The notes under the pieces: generated by a model | What the model saw: the letters and a program-made list of their open reading frames with translations, nothing else | Database searches by the model: none | Told to the model about the DNA's origin: nothing | Shown: positions 32,930 through 41,672 of the stretch, in pieces | Numbering within the stretch: the stretch's first letter is position 1 | How the letters are laid out: every line of letters starts with the position of its first letter | From: Longimicrobiales bacterium | Lineage (GTDB): Bacteria; Gemmatimonadota; Gemmatimonadetes; Longimicrobiales; Gaopeijiaceae | Reading direction: 5' to 3' | NCBI GenBank assembly: GCA_028278645.1 | Contig: JANQDZ010000065.1 | Location: forward strand, 1-64,000 | Length of the DNA stretch: 64,000 nt | Position numbers and translations under genes: made by a program

Positions 32930-33943
32930 TCAGGCCACGGCCACAAAAGACTCCAACTCGACGCGCCCAGCAGCGGCCAGGACCCCTCTGATCTCTTCCC
33001 TTCCATCCCCTTTTCCCACTGCGGCAACCGAGAAAACGCCGTTCAACGAGAGGGCAGCTTCGGGGGTCATCACCCGGACACCATGGATCGTCTGACCCAC
33101 CTTCCGCGGATCCAGGTCCACAAAAGCAGCCAGGGTCCCGCCCTGGGCCAGCAACTCTCGAGCGAAGGCCTTTCCCACCGGCCCAGCCCCCCAAACGGCT
33201 ACCCCCTGCCCCGAATGCAGAAGCGTCCGGAGGAGAAAGTGGACTTTACATTTCCTGAATGCTGTGGCGGCGTAATCGGAATGGGTCCGGGAGAGTCGAT
33301 CCTCTCCCTCTCTCCACCGAAGCAGCACTTCCGGAACCTTCTCGAATCGGCCCCCGCCTTCCCATAACCTCAGAACCAGGTCGTAATCCTCCGGCCAGCC
33401 CATGGCCCGATAACCCCCAATGAGCCCCACGGCATCAGCCCGCATCAAGAACGTGGGGTGGGGGAGGGGGCACTCCACAAACAGATCTCGGACCAGCTCA
33501 TCGTGACGCACGAGCCCGTTGATCCATCTCTCGTACCGAAGAGCCCCGTCCCGAACCTTCTCCCGCGGGAAGTAGACAACGCCGGCGCCGCAAAGGACGA
33601 TCCGCCGGTCGGATTGCATGAGGTCCATCTGCCTTTGGAAGCGCTGGGCAAAAGCCCCATCGTCCGCGTCCATCCTGGCCAGGTAGGCTCCCCTTGCCTT
33701 CGCCCTGGCCAGCTCCAGGGCAGCTACGATTCCCTTCTGTTCAGTACAAAAAACGCGAACCCGCGGATCTTCCTGGGCATGGGCACGGAGGATCTCGCCC
33801 GTCCGGTCTGTGGATCCATCGTCCACCACCACGATCTCAAAATCCGCGAATGTCTGCCTCGCCAGGGACTCCAGGGCCTTCTGTACCACGGCCTGGCCGT
33901 CTCGAACAGGGAACAGGACGGAGAGGGGAGGATTGGCACTCAC
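32930..33943 (-). CDS. Family 2 glycosyltransferase with C-terminal Rossmann-like domain
   Basis: 337 residues from GTG 33943, which overlaps the uvrA stop as GTGA; the frame is open to 34066, inside uvrA. GT-A domain at residues 1-230: SVLFPVRDGQAVVQKALESL, VVVDDGSTDRTGEIL, ARMDADDGAF (the DxD metal site) and GYRAMGWPEDYDLVLRLW (the ED catalytic base). After about residue 245 a separate segment reads GVAVWGAGPVGKAFARELL and AAFVDLDPRKVGQTIHGV, a nucleotide-binding Rossmann-like fold. The cytoplasmic enzyme probably adds a sugar to a lipid- or protein-linked acceptor. Why it is coupled to uvrA is unknown. Confidence 0.87.
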   Translation of the reverse strand: MSANPPLSVLFPVRDGQAVVQKALESLARQTFADFEIVVVDDGSTDRTGEILRAHAQEDPRVRVFCTEQKGIVAALELARAKARGAYLARMDADDGAFAQRFQRQMDLMQSDRRIVLCGAGVVYFPREKVRDGALRYERWINGLVRHDELVRDLFVECPLPHPTFLMRADAVGLIGGYRAMGWPEDYDLVLRLWEGGGRFEKVPEVLLRWREGEDRLSRTHSDYAATAFRKCKVHFLLRTLLHSGQGVAVWGAGPVGKAFARELLAQGGTLAAFVDLDPRKVGQTIHGVRVMTPEAALSLNGVFSVAAVGKGDGREEIRGVLAAAGRVELESFVAVA

Positions 33944-36765
33944 AAGAGAGACCCCAGGAAGCGTCCGGTAACACTTTCCGGCACCTGAGCGATGTCTTCG
34001 GGACGACCCATGGCCACCACCTCGCCACCACGGATTCCGGCACCAGGGCCCAGGTCCACGACCCAATCCGCCGTCTTGATGAGATCCAGGTTATGCTCGA
34101 TGACTACCACGGTGTGGCCCGCCTCGAGGAGTCGATTCAGGACAGCGAGGAGTTTTTTCACGTCCGTTCCCGACAATCCGGTGGTGGGTTCGTCCAGGAC
34201 ATACAGTTTCCTTCCTTTTTTCCCGGCTCCTCCCGCCAGCTCCCTCGCGATCTTCAACCTCTGAGCCTCCCCTCCGGAAAGGGTGGGAGCCGGTTGCCCC
34301 AGTCGGAGGTACCCCAGGCCGACCTGTTGAAGGTGCCAGAGGGTTTGGCCCAGCTTGTCCTCTCTGATGAAGAAGCGTATTGCTTCGTCCACCGTAAGCT
34401 CCAGGATCTGGGCCACGTTCAGTCCTTTGAACACCACATCCAGGAGCTCTGGTTTATAACGGGACCCACCGCAGATTTCACAGGGCACGAAGACATCCGC
34501 CATGAAGATCATCTCCACTTCCACCCTGCCGGCCCCTTTGCACGCCTCGCAGCGACCTCCGTCGACGTTAAAAGAAAAGGCCCCCGGGCCGTATCCCTTT
34601 TGACGGGCCAGCGGGAGATTTGAGAAGATCTTCCGGACTTCGTCCCAAGCCTTGATATAGGTTACCGGATTGGAGCGGGGCGTTCTGCCGATGGGTGACT
34701 GGTCGACGAGGACGACCTCATCCAGCAGGCTCGTACCCTCCAGGGCTTCATACTCTCCCACCGTCTCGCCCAGATGCTCCTTTGCCGAAGTCTCCCCTCC
34801 TCCGAGCTCCTTCTCCAGGGCCCGGAATAGAACGTCGTGAACCAGTGTGGACTTCCCCGACCCACTCACCCCGGTCACGGCTGTGAATGCTCCCAGAGGA
34901 ATCTCCACATCCACGCTCTGGAGGTTGTGGAGCAGAGCTCCCCTCAAGCTCAGACGGGCACCGTCGACCCTTCTCCGCTCCGCAGGAACAGGGATGGCTT
35001 CACGCCCCGCAAGGTAAAGACCCGTGACTGTGTCAGCGTTCTCGAGCTGGGCGGGCCGGCCCTCAAAAACCACTTCCCCACCCTTCTCCCCTGATGCGGG
35101 CCCGAGCTCCACGACATGATCCGCCGCCCGAAGGGCCATGGAGTCGTGCTCGACCACAACCACGGTGTTTCCGACATCCCGCAACCGGGCCAGGAGTTGG
35201 AGGAGGGCGTCGGTGTCACGGGGATGGAGGCCAATGGTGGGTTCGTCCAGAACATAAAGGGCATCCACGAGGCTGGAGCCGAGGGAATTGGCAAGATTGA
35301 TCCGCTGCCCTTCTCCCCCCGAGAGGGTACGGGTTTGACGATCCAGCGTCAGATACCCGAGGCCCACTTCCACGAGGAATCCTAGGCGGGACTGAAGCTC
35401 CCGCAGGATGCTCTCTGCAATGCGGCCCTCAATATCAGAGAGTTCCAAGCCGCCCACCCAGAGGCGAAGCTCATCGAGAGGGAGGGAGGACACCTCGGCG
35501 ATGGTCCGGCCGCCCACCCGGACCCACAGTGCTTCCGGGCGAATCCGTGACCCTCCGCAGGCTCGACAGGGCTTCGCGCTCTGGTACTGCCTCAAGAACA
35601 CCCTGATGTACCGTTTGTACCGTTTCCGCTCCCTGGACCGGAGGAAGGGTATAACCCCCCGAAAACCCTTCCCTCCGTACAGGACCGCGGTTTTGAAGTC
35701 CTCTGGCAGCTCGTGCCACGGGGCATAGATGGACAAGCCTTGTTCCTGTGCGAACTGCCGAAGCCCTCCCTGCTCTCGGAAGTACCGAGGTTTGGTCCAG
35801 GGGTCCACCGCACCGTCCTGGACGGACCGCTGCGGGTTCGGAAGGATCAGATCCTCGTCGTATTCGAGGGTGGCGCCGAAGCCCGTGCACTCCGGGCATG
35901 ACCCATAGGGGTTGTTAAAAGAGAACAGCTGGGGAGTGGGATCCGGGAATTCTCTCTCCGGGTGCCGTGGACACCGGAAGTGCTCCGTGAGCTCTAGGAC
36001 TTCCGAGAGGTCACCGCGGGACCCTACCCCGGCGTCGACGATCACGGCTTCTCCTTCACCCTCGGCAAACGAGGTCCCGATGGAGTCAGCCAGTCGATCC
36101 CGGGCTTTCGGCGCTACCTTCAATCGGTCCACCACGACCAAAAGCCGCGAAGCTGCCGTGAGGTCCACTCCCAGGACGGTCGGGTCCTGAGGTTCTTGGA
36201 CCCCGAGATCCACCGCCTCCCCGTCGGCCAGGACTCGGAGGAACCCCATGGCCAGGAGGTTCTCCACCACCAACGCATGGTTAACCCTTTCGCTGAGATT
36301 CAGCGGGAAGGTGACCAGGATGCGGGATCCTTCAGGAAGGCTCATCACCCGGTCCACAGCCGTGGAGACGGTATCCGGCCGAACCTCCTCACCGCAGTCC
36401 GGGCAGCTGGTTCGTCCTACCCTTGCCCATAGGAGGCGTAGGTAGTCAAAAACCTCCGTGGCCGTGCCCACGGTGGACCGGCTGGACTTAGTGGGGTTCT
36501 TCTGCTCGATGGCCACGGCCGGTGCGATCCCCTCGATCAGGTCCACCGAGGGTTTTTCCATCCTATCCAGGAACTGCTTGGCGTAGGTAGAGAGGGACTC
36601 CACGTACCTTCGCTGGCCCTCCGCGAAAAGAGTATCCAGAGCCAGGGATGACTTCCCCGATCCGGACGGCCCCGTAATGACCGTGAGGGCCCGTCGAGGG
36701 AGATCCAGGTCCAGGTTTTTGAGGTTGTGTTGCCGGGCGCCCCGGATTCGGATTTTCTGGTCCAT
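33940..36765 (-). CDS. uvrA: Excinuclease ABC subunit A
   Basis: 941 residues, full UvrA length. Two ATPase modules: Walker A GPSGSGKSSLALDTLFAEG near residue 32 with its late signature TLSGGEGQRINLA, and Walker A GVSGSGKSTLVHDVLF near residue 640 with TLSGGEAQRLKIA. Zinc modules: CPEC with an upstream FRCPRH, and CEAC...CEIC around the insertion of the second module. SLSTYAKQFLDRM is the diagnostic N-terminal stretch. UvrA finds DNA lesions and loads UvrB in nucleotide excision repair. No LexA-type box was recognised in the 106 bases before the his promoter. The glycosyltransferase gene is coupled through a four-base overlap. Confidence 0.97.
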   Translation of the reverse strand: MDQKIRIRGARQHNLKNLDLDLPRRALTVITGPSGSGKSSLALDTLFAEGQRRYVESLSTYAKQFLDRMEKPSVDLIEGIAPAVAIEQKNPTKSSRSTVGTATEVFDYLRLLWARVGRTSCPDCGEEVRPDTVSTAVDRVMSLPEGSRILVTFPLNLSERVNHALVVENLLAMGFLRVLADGEAVDLGVQEPQDPTVLGVDLTAASRLLVVVDRLKVAPKARDRLADSIGTSFAEGEGEAVIVDAGVGSRGDLSEVLELTEHFRCPRHPEREFPDPTPQLFSFNNPYGSCPECTGFGATLEYDEDLILPNPQRSVQDGAVDPWTKPRYFREQGGLRQFAQEQGLSIYAPWHELPEDFKTAVLYGGKGFRGVIPFLRSRERKRYKRYIRVFLRQYQSAKPCRACGGSRIRPEALWVRVGGRTIAEVSSLPLDELRLWVGGLELSDIEGRIAESILRELQSRLGFLVEVGLGYLTLDRQTRTLSGGEGQRINLANSLGSSLVDALYVLDEPTIGLHPRDTDALLQLLARLRDVGNTVVVVEHDSMALRAADHVVELGPASGEKGGEVVFEGRPAQLENADTVTGLYLAGREAIPVPAERRRVDGARLSLRGALLHNLQSVDVEIPLGAFTAVTGVSGSGKSTLVHDVLFRALEKELGGGETSAKEHLGETVGEYEALEGTSLLDEVVLVDQSPIGRTPRSNPVTYIKAWDEVRKIFSNLPLARQKGYGPGAFSFNVDGGRCEACKGAGRVEVEMIFMADVFVPCEICGGSRYKPELLDVVFKGLNVAQILELTVDEAIRFFIREDKLGQTLWHLQQVGLGYLRLGQPAPTLSGGEAQRLKIARELAGGAGKKGRKLYVLDEPTTGLSGTDVKKLLAVLNRLLEAGHTVVVIEHNLDLIKTADWVVDLGPGAGIRGGEVVAMGRPEDIAQVPESVTGRFLGSLL

Positions 36766-36871
36766 CCCACGATCATAGCGGAGGTAAGCTCACCGGGATA
36801 CCCAGGAGTTTTCCAGAATCAACCGGGCCGAGGGGAGGACGTACCCGGTGGAGGGAGAGGGGTTCGGCCGG

Positions 36872-36900
36872 TTGACGAAATGCCACCCCGGATCTAGACT
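36872..36900 (+). promoter_or_regulatory. Promoter of the histidine operon
   Basis: TTGACG at 36872-36877 and TAGACT at 36895-36900 with an ideal 17-base spacer. Transcription should start around 36906-36908, at or next to the ATG of the leader peptide at 36907. The leader would then be translated from a leaderless or nearly leaderless mRNA, which fits the absence of a ribosome-binding site before it. Confidence 0.7.
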
Positions 36901-36906
36901 CTTTCC

Positions 36907-36990
36907 ATGCGATATCAGGCGACGGTTCGGCACCATCATCACCATCACTCGACCCCGACGGGTCGTGTGGCGGAGGTGGTTTGCCCCTAG
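36907..36990 (+). CDS. hisL: Histidine operon leader peptide (27 codons, six consecutive His)
   Basis: ATG 36907 opens a 27-codon frame ending at TAG 36988-36990. It starts MRYQATVR, then CAC CAT CAT CAC CAT CAC at 36931-36948 encodes six consecutive His, and it finishes STPTGRVAEVVCP. The run of His codons, the position between a promoter and a terminator hairpin and the following complete his operon match classical his attenuation (E. coli HisL has seven His in a row). When His-tRNA is scarce, ribosomes should stall on the His codons and prevent formation of the terminator at 37019-37052. The peptide itself probably has no other function. Confidence 0.88.
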   Translation: MRYQATVRHHHHHHSTPTGRVAEVVCP

Positions 36991-37008
36991 CCAGAGCCTG
37001 AGCAAACC
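36978..37008 (+). promoter_or_regulatory. Upstream hairpin of the his attenuator
   Basis: GGTTTGC (36978-36984) pairs perfectly with GCAAACC (37002-37008) around a 17-base loop containing the leader stop codon. In addition GGTGG (36975-36979) can pair with CCACC at 37016-37020, which overlaps the foot of the terminator. These are candidates for the pause and antiterminator structures. The exact alternative folds need a folding calculation. Confidence 0.55.
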
Positions 37009-37018
37009 AAAATCCCCA

Positions 37019-37052
37019 CCGCGGCCCGTTCCCGACGGGCCGCGGTTTTTTT
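37019..37052 (+). terminator. his attenuator terminator
   Basis: CCGCGGCCCGT (37019-37029), loop TCCCG, ACGGGCCGCGG (37035-37045): an 11-bp perfect stem, followed by seven T at 37046-37052. hisG starts 14 bases later. The position between leader peptide and first structural gene identifies it as the attenuator. Confidence 0.9.
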
Positions 37053-37065
37053 ATGGAGAAGCAAA

Positions 37066-37929
37066 GTGTTACGCATAGCAATTCCCAACAAAGGCCGGCT
37101 CGCCGACCGAACCTTGATCCTCTTCGAGAAGGCGGGGTTGAAGGCAGATTCGAAGGTGGACCGAGCCCTGGTTGCCAACCTCGGATCGGAATTCCGGGCG
37201 ATCTTCGTCCGAGCCCAGGACATCTCCGAGTTCGTAGCCGACGGTGCGGCGGACCTCGGCGTCACAGGTGCCGATCTGGTGGCCGAGTCGGAACAATCGG
37301 TGGAGGAGCTTCTGGATCTAGAGTACGGGACGTGCCGTTTGGCGGTGGCGGTCCGGGAGGATAGCCCGATCCGGGGAGCCCGCATGATAGAGTCTGGCAC
37401 ACGAGTCGCCACCTCCTTCCCCCGGGTCACAAAGAAGTTCTTCGAAGGCCTCGGAATCCCCATCCAGGTGGCCCCGGTCTCCGGGGCAGCCGAAATCGCA
37501 CCCCACCTCGGTGTCGCCAACGTCATCGTCGATCTCGTTTCCACAGGATCCACCCTCAAGGTGAACGGCCTCAGGGAGGTGGAGACGATCCTCAATTCCT
37601 CAGCTTGGCTCATCGCCAACCGAGAAGCCGTGGAGGATCCCGAGAAGGGTGGGAGGATCACCGAACTGGTAACGGCCCTCGAGTCAGTAATCCGTGCACG
37701 ATCGAAGAGATATCTGATGGCCAACGTTCCGCGGGAGCGTTTAGAGGAGGTGAAGAAGGTAATCCCGGGCCTCTCGGGACCCACCATCGTGGAGATCCAG
37801 AACGGTGACGGGTGGGTGGCTGCCCACGCGGTGGTGGATGACGACCAGATCTACCAAACCATCATCCGGCTGAAGGCCCTGGGGGCCGAAGGGATTCTGG
37901 TTTCGACCATAGAGAGGCTGATGCCATGA
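37066..37929 (+). CDS. hisG: ATP phosphoribosyltransferase, long form
   Basis: 287 residues from GTG 37066 with TGGAGAAG upstream. LRIAIPNKGRLADRTL opens the protein and the PRPP loop region reads VNVIVDLVSTGSTLKVNGL. It has the C-terminal ACT-like regulatory domain (about residues 210-287, with KKVIPGLSGPTIVEI), so it is the self-sufficient, histidine-inhibited long form that needs no HisZ. It joins ATP and PRPP in the first step of histidine synthesis. First structural gene after the attenuator; hisD begins ten bases after its stop. Confidence 0.96.
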   Translation: MLRIAIPNKGRLADRTLILFEKAGLKADSKVDRALVANLGSEFRAIFVRAQDISEFVADGAADLGVTGADLVAESEQSVEELLDLEYGTCRLAVAVREDSPIRGARMIESGTRVATSFPRVTKKFFEGLGIPIQVAPVSGAAEIAPHLGVANVIVDLVSTGSTLKVNGLREVETILNSSAWLIANREAVEDPEKGGRITELVTALESVIRARSKRYLMANVPRERLEEVKKVIPGLSGPTIVEIQNGDGWVAAHAVVDDDQIYQTIIRLKALGAEGILVSTIERLMP

Positions 37930-37939
37930 GGCAAAAACC

Positions 37940-39235
37940 ATGAACCTCAAGATCGACAAGAACCTATTCGACCTGACCGCCCAGGAGACCCGGGACCTGT
38001 TCGACCGGAGACCCTCCGACGAACCCGAGCTCCAGGAGCTGGTACGGAAACTCCTGGGAAGAGTGCGAAAGGACGGCGATCGGACCCTTGAAGCCATGGC
38101 CCAGGAGTTCGACGGGGTGATCCTGGAGGAGATGGAGGTGCCCCGAGACCGTTGGGAGGACGCCCTCTCCGAGCTGAATCCCGAACTACGAAGCAACCTC
38201 GAACTGGCGGCGGCAAACATCCGGACTTTCCACCGGGCCCAGATCCCCGAGGAGCTGCAAGTTACAGTCCGACCTGGTGTTACCCTTGGTCGGCGGGCCG
38301 TTCCCCTTCCACGTGTGGGAGTGTATGCCCCCGGTGGGCGGGCGGCTTATCCGTCCAGCGTTCTCATGGGCGTTGTCCCGGCCAAGGCGGCAGGGGTGGG
38401 GGAAGTGATCCTCTGCTCCCCACCGGGCCCATCGGGCATGCCACCTCCAGAGGTCATGGCCGCTGCGGCCATCGGTGGCGCTTCCCGGCTTTTCGCCCTG
38501 GGAGGGGCAGGAGCCATCGGCGCCATGGCCTATGGAACCGACCAGGTCCCGGCTGTGGACGCCATCGTTGGACCGGGAAACCGATATGTGACCGAAGCCA
38601 AGCGACAGGTGGCAGGGGATGTCCTCATCGACTCACCGGCCGGGCCTTCGGAGGTCTTGGTCGTGGCAGACGCCGACGCCGACCCCCGACTCTGCGCGCT
38701 GGAGCTCATCTGCCAGGCAGAGCACGACCCGGACGCCGCTGTGGCGCTGGTCACCGACTCTTCAACCTTGATGGGGGCCGTAAGGAATGCGCTGGCTGCT
38801 GAGGTAGAGAAAGCCCCTCGCAGGGAAATCGTCGAGGCCGCCCTGGAGACCCAAGGAGCCCTGGTGCTCGCTGAGCGTTGGGAGGACGTTCTGGGTTTTG
38901 CACGGGACTACGCCGCCGAACACCTGGCCTTGTTCACCGCCAACCCGCGATCGGACATGGAGGCGGCGCAGACGGCTGGCACCGTCTTCCTGGGCCAGGC
39001 GGCGGCGGTGGCATACGGGGACTACATTACAGGAGCGAACCATGTCCTCCCGACCGGGGGACTGGCGCGCTCGTTTTCGAGCCTTTCCACGCTCCACTAT
39101 CTCCGAATGTACACATGGCAGGAGATCACAGCCGACGCGGCTTCAGCCATGAGTGAAGCCGTGGAAAGAATGGCGGAATCGGAAGGGCTTCCCGGCCACG
39201 CGGAAGCGGCCCGGGCCAGAAAACAAACCACATGA
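37940..39235 (+). CDS. hisD: Histidinol dehydrogenase
   Basis: 431 residues, typical HisD length. Landmarks: GRRAVPLPRVGVYAPGGRAAYPS, the NAD/dehydrogenase stretch GGAGAIGAMAYGTDQVPAVD, GPGNRYVTEAKRQVAG, DSPAGPSEVLVVAD, QAEHDPDA carrying the zinc-binding Gln and His, and GANHVLPTGGLARSFSSLS near the end. It oxidises histidinol to histidine in two NAD-dependent steps, the last reactions of the pathway. It lies between hisG and hisC, with a 57-base gap before hisC, the only sizeable gap in the first half of the operon. Confidence 0.96.
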   Translation: MNLKIDKNLFDLTAQETRDLFDRRPSDEPELQELVRKLLGRVRKDGDRTLEAMAQEFDGVILEEMEVPRDRWEDALSELNPELRSNLELAAANIRTFHRAQIPEELQVTVRPGVTLGRRAVPLPRVGVYAPGGRAAYPSSVLMGVVPAKAAGVGEVILCSPPGPSGMPPPEVMAAAAIGGASRLFALGGAGAIGAMAYGTDQVPAVDAIVGPGNRYVTEAKRQVAGDVLIDSPAGPSEVLVVADADADPRLCALELICQAEHDPDAAVALVTDSSTLMGAVRNALAAEVEKAPRREIVEAALETQGALVLAERWEDVLGFARDYAAEHLALFTANPRSDMEAAQTAGTVFLGQAAAVAYGDYITGANHVLPTGGLARSFSSLSTLHYLRMYTWQEITADAASAMSEAVERMAESEGLPGHAEAARARKQTT

Positions 39236-39292
39236 CGACTCAAAACCCGGAGCCATCGACAGGATGGCCCCCCTGGAACCGTCGAGGACCCA

Positions 39293-40372
39293 ATGACTCC
39301 ATTCCCCCGGGACGACTATCGCCCCCTCCGGCCTTACGATCCCGGCCGAATCCCGGCAGCGGTGGACCTGAGTGACAACACCAACCTTTGGGGAGCCCAC
39401 CCGGCCGCCATGGAAGTGGTCAGGAAAGCGCCGCCCGAGGCTCTCTCCCGATATCCGTCGGTCTACGGCTCGGCTCTAAAGGAAGCCGTGGCGGGAAAAT
39501 TCGGAGTCCCGGAGGAAAGCGTGGTTACCGGCTGCGGCTCTGACGATCTCCTGGATTCAGTATTCCGGGCCGCCACCCTACCCCCTGGGAGGATGAGCTA
39601 TCCTTCACCTTCCTTTTCCATGGTGAGGATCTTCGCCCGTATGAACGGGATGGAGTCGAACGCCGTGGACTGGCAGTTGGCGGAGGCCGATCCCGGGAGG
39701 CTCCTCCTGGACGAGCCCGATCTCGTCTACATCTGTAGGCCCAACAATCCCACGGGTGTCTCCCTGGACGGGGACTGGCTTCGTGGCCTACTGGCCCTTG
39801 GTGGGTCCGATGGCCCATTGGTAATCCTGGATGAGGCCTACGCCGACTTTTTCCAGGACAGCTTTCTGGAAGAGGCCCCTTCGTGGGACCGCCTCCTCGT
39901 CCTCCGAACCTTCTCCAAACTCTACGGGCTTGCCGGTTTGAGGGTGGGTTTCGCGGTGGGCCCCGAAGCCCTGGTCCGAGAGGTCGAGAAGTCGCGCGGA
40001 CCGTACAAGGTGAGTCAGGTGGCCGAGAGGGCAGCGGTAGCGGCGCTGGAGGACCATTCCGGTTGGGCGATGGCCACCAGAGACGAAGCCCTGGAAAATC
40101 GGGAACGCCTGGTTCGGGAGCTGGAGGTCAGGGGCCTCCACCCCATCCCCTCCGAGGCGAACTTCCTGCTGATCCCTACCGACCCCGCCGGCGCCGTGGA
40201 GGTCAACAACGCTTTGAGGGACCGGGGCGTCGCAGGGCGGCCGTTCAGAGGTCTTTCGGAGATCGGCGATGCCCTCCGGGTCACCGTCGGACCTTGGGGC
40301 ATGATGCAGCGATTCCTGAATGCCCTCGACCAGCTGTTCGAGACACCGGAGCCCGGGGGAACACCTTCATGA
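39293..40372 (+). CDS. hisC: Histidinol-phosphate aminotransferase
   Basis: 359 residues. Fold-type I PLP enzyme: VDLSDNTNLWGAHP at the start, GCGSDDLLDSVFRA binding phosphate, CRPNNPTGVSLDG, VILDEAYADF and the PLP lysine in RTFSKLYGLAGLRVG. It moves the amino group of glutamate to imidazole acetol phosphate. ATG 39293 has CGAGGA six bases upstream. Its stop overlaps the hisH start as ATGA. Confidence 0.94.
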   Translation: MTPFPRDDYRPLRPYDPGRIPAAVDLSDNTNLWGAHPAAMEVVRKAPPEALSRYPSVYGSALKEAVAGKFGVPEESVVTGCGSDDLLDSVFRAATLPPGRMSYPSPSFSMVRIFARMNGMESNAVDWQLAEADPGRLLLDEPDLVYICRPNNPTGVSLDGDWLRGLLALGGSDGPLVILDEAYADFFQDSFLEEAPSWDRLLVLRTFSKLYGLAGLRVGFAVGPEALVREVEKSRGPYKVSQVAERAAVAALEDHSGWAMATRDEALENRERLVRELEVRGLHPIPSEANFLLIPTDPAGAVEVNNALRDRGVAGRPFRGLSEIGDALRVTVGPWGMMQRFLNALDQLFETPEPGGTPS

Positions 40373-40962
40373 GGGTTTCTCTTTTCGACTACGGAGCCGG
40401 AAACCTCCATTCCCTGGCAAAGGCACTGGAGGCAGGCGGGGCCGGCGTAACGATCACTACCAGTTGGGATGAGGCTCTGGATCAAGACGCGCTGGTCCTT
40501 CCGGGTGTAGGATCCTTCGGCGCCGCCGTCCGGTCCTTGGGTGAGAGCCGGAATCGGATCCGGGAATCCCTGGAAGCCGGGTACCCTTGCCTGGGGATCT
40601 GCCTCGGGATGCAGCTCCTGTTCGAGTCGTCTGAGGAAGGAGAGGGGGAAGGGATCGGACTGATTTCGGGGAGCGTTCGACGACTCCGTTCCCGGATCGT
40701 GCCTCAGATGGGCTGGAATGATGTGAAACTCACCTCGGATCCCGTTTTTTCAGGCTTGGAGGGGTTGGTGGCCTACTACGCCAACTCGTTCGTCTGTGAG
40801 CCCCAGGATCCGGGTCAGGTCATCGCCACCACGAAGTACGAGGCGGAGTCCTTCGCCGCTGGGGTCCGGAAGAGGAGAACCTGGGGAGTCCAGTTCCATC
40901 CCGAGAAAAGTTCGGCTCCCGGTCTGAGGCTCATCAAGAACTTCCTGGGAGAGGTCTCATGA
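40369..40962 (+). CDS. hisH: Imidazole glycerol phosphate synthase, glutamine amidotransferase subunit
   Basis: 197 residues from ATG 40369, which overlaps the hisC stop. Class I amidotransferase triad: nucleophile Cys in YPCLGICLGMQLLF, and His-Glu in WGVQFHPEKSS. VSLFDYGAGNLHSLAKAL is the usual HisH opening and PQMGWNDVKL a family landmark. It releases ammonia from glutamine and channels it to HisF to form IGP and AICAR. The frame extends far upstream inside hisC, but only this start fits the family. hisA follows with a four-base overlap. Confidence 0.95.
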   Translation: MRVSLFDYGAGNLHSLAKALEAGGAGVTITTSWDEALDQDALVLPGVGSFGAAVRSLGESRNRIRESLEAGYPCLGICLGMQLLFESSEEGEGEGIGLISGSVRRLRSRIVPQMGWNDVKLTSDPVFSGLEGLVAYYANSFVCEPQDPGQVIATTKYEAESFAAGVRKRRTWGVQFHPEKSSAPGLRLIKNFLGEVS

Positions 40963-41672
40963 TCGCAGCACCGGCCGTGGATCTTCGCGAGGGAAGGTGC
41001 GTGCAACTCGTGGGAGGTATCCCCGAGGAGGAGAGGGTTTCCCTTCCCGATCCCGTGGCCCAGGCCCGCGACTGGTGGGATATGGGCTTCAAAACTCTCC
41101 ACATCGTCGACTTGGACGCTGCCCTTTCCCTCGGAGAGAACCGGTCCACCATCGGGAAGATCATTCAGAGCACGGAAGCCACCGTACAGGTCGGGGGAGG
41201 GGTTCGGGACCGGAAGGCGATACAGGAAACGCTGGCCCAGGGCGCACATCGGGTCATCATCGGGACCCGAGCAATCGACGACACACCTTGGCTCAAGGCG
41301 TTGGCTCAGGAGTATCCACATCAGGTCACGGTGGCGGCAGACATCCGGGAGGGGATCGTGCTGAGGCGGGGCTGGACCGAGTCCACGGATCTACCGGTGC
41401 AGGAACTCCTCGACCGCTTGGCACCCCTTCCCCTGGCAGGGGTGCTTTGCACCGACGTGGGTCGAGAAGGACGCATGGAGGGCATCGATCTTCCAGCGGC
41501 GACGGCAGTCATCAAAGGAACCACCCACCCCGTCTGGGTTTCCGGCGGGATCACGACTCTGGACGAGCTCCGGGCCCTGGATAGGGCGGGAGCCGCCGGC
41601 GCCGTGCTGGGAATGGCCATCTATACCGGCACCCTCGATCCAGAGGCGGTCGCCAGAGAGTTCGGATCATGA
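40959..41672 (+). CDS. hisA: Phosphoribosylformimino-AICAR isomerase
   Basis: 237 residues of a (beta/alpha)8 barrel. Catalytic Asp near the N-terminus in IAAPAVDLREGRCVQLVGG; second catalytic Asp in VLCTDVGREGRMEG. Phosphate-binding strands are VQVGGGVRD and VWVSGGITTLDEL. It opens the ribose ring of ProFAR to PRFAR. The start ATG overlaps the hisH stop and the stop overlaps hisB, so translation is coupled on both sides. Confidence 0.95.
   Translation: MIAAPAVDLREGRCVQLVGGIPEEERVSLPDPVAQARDWWDMGFKTLHIVDLDAALSLGENRSTIGKIIQSTEATVQVGGGVRDRKAIQETLAQGAHRVIIGTRAIDDTPWLKALAQEYPHQVTVAADIREGIVLRRGWTESTDLPVQELLDRLAPLPLAGVLCTDVGREGRMEGIDLPAATAVIKGTTHPVWVSGGITTLDELRALDRAGAAGAVLGMAIYTGTLDPEAVAREFGS

Noticed and set aside
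36848-37078. 76-residue plus-strand frame across the his leader
   Set aside because: It runs through the promoter and the terminator hairpin in a different frame; the six-His leader frame explains the region better.
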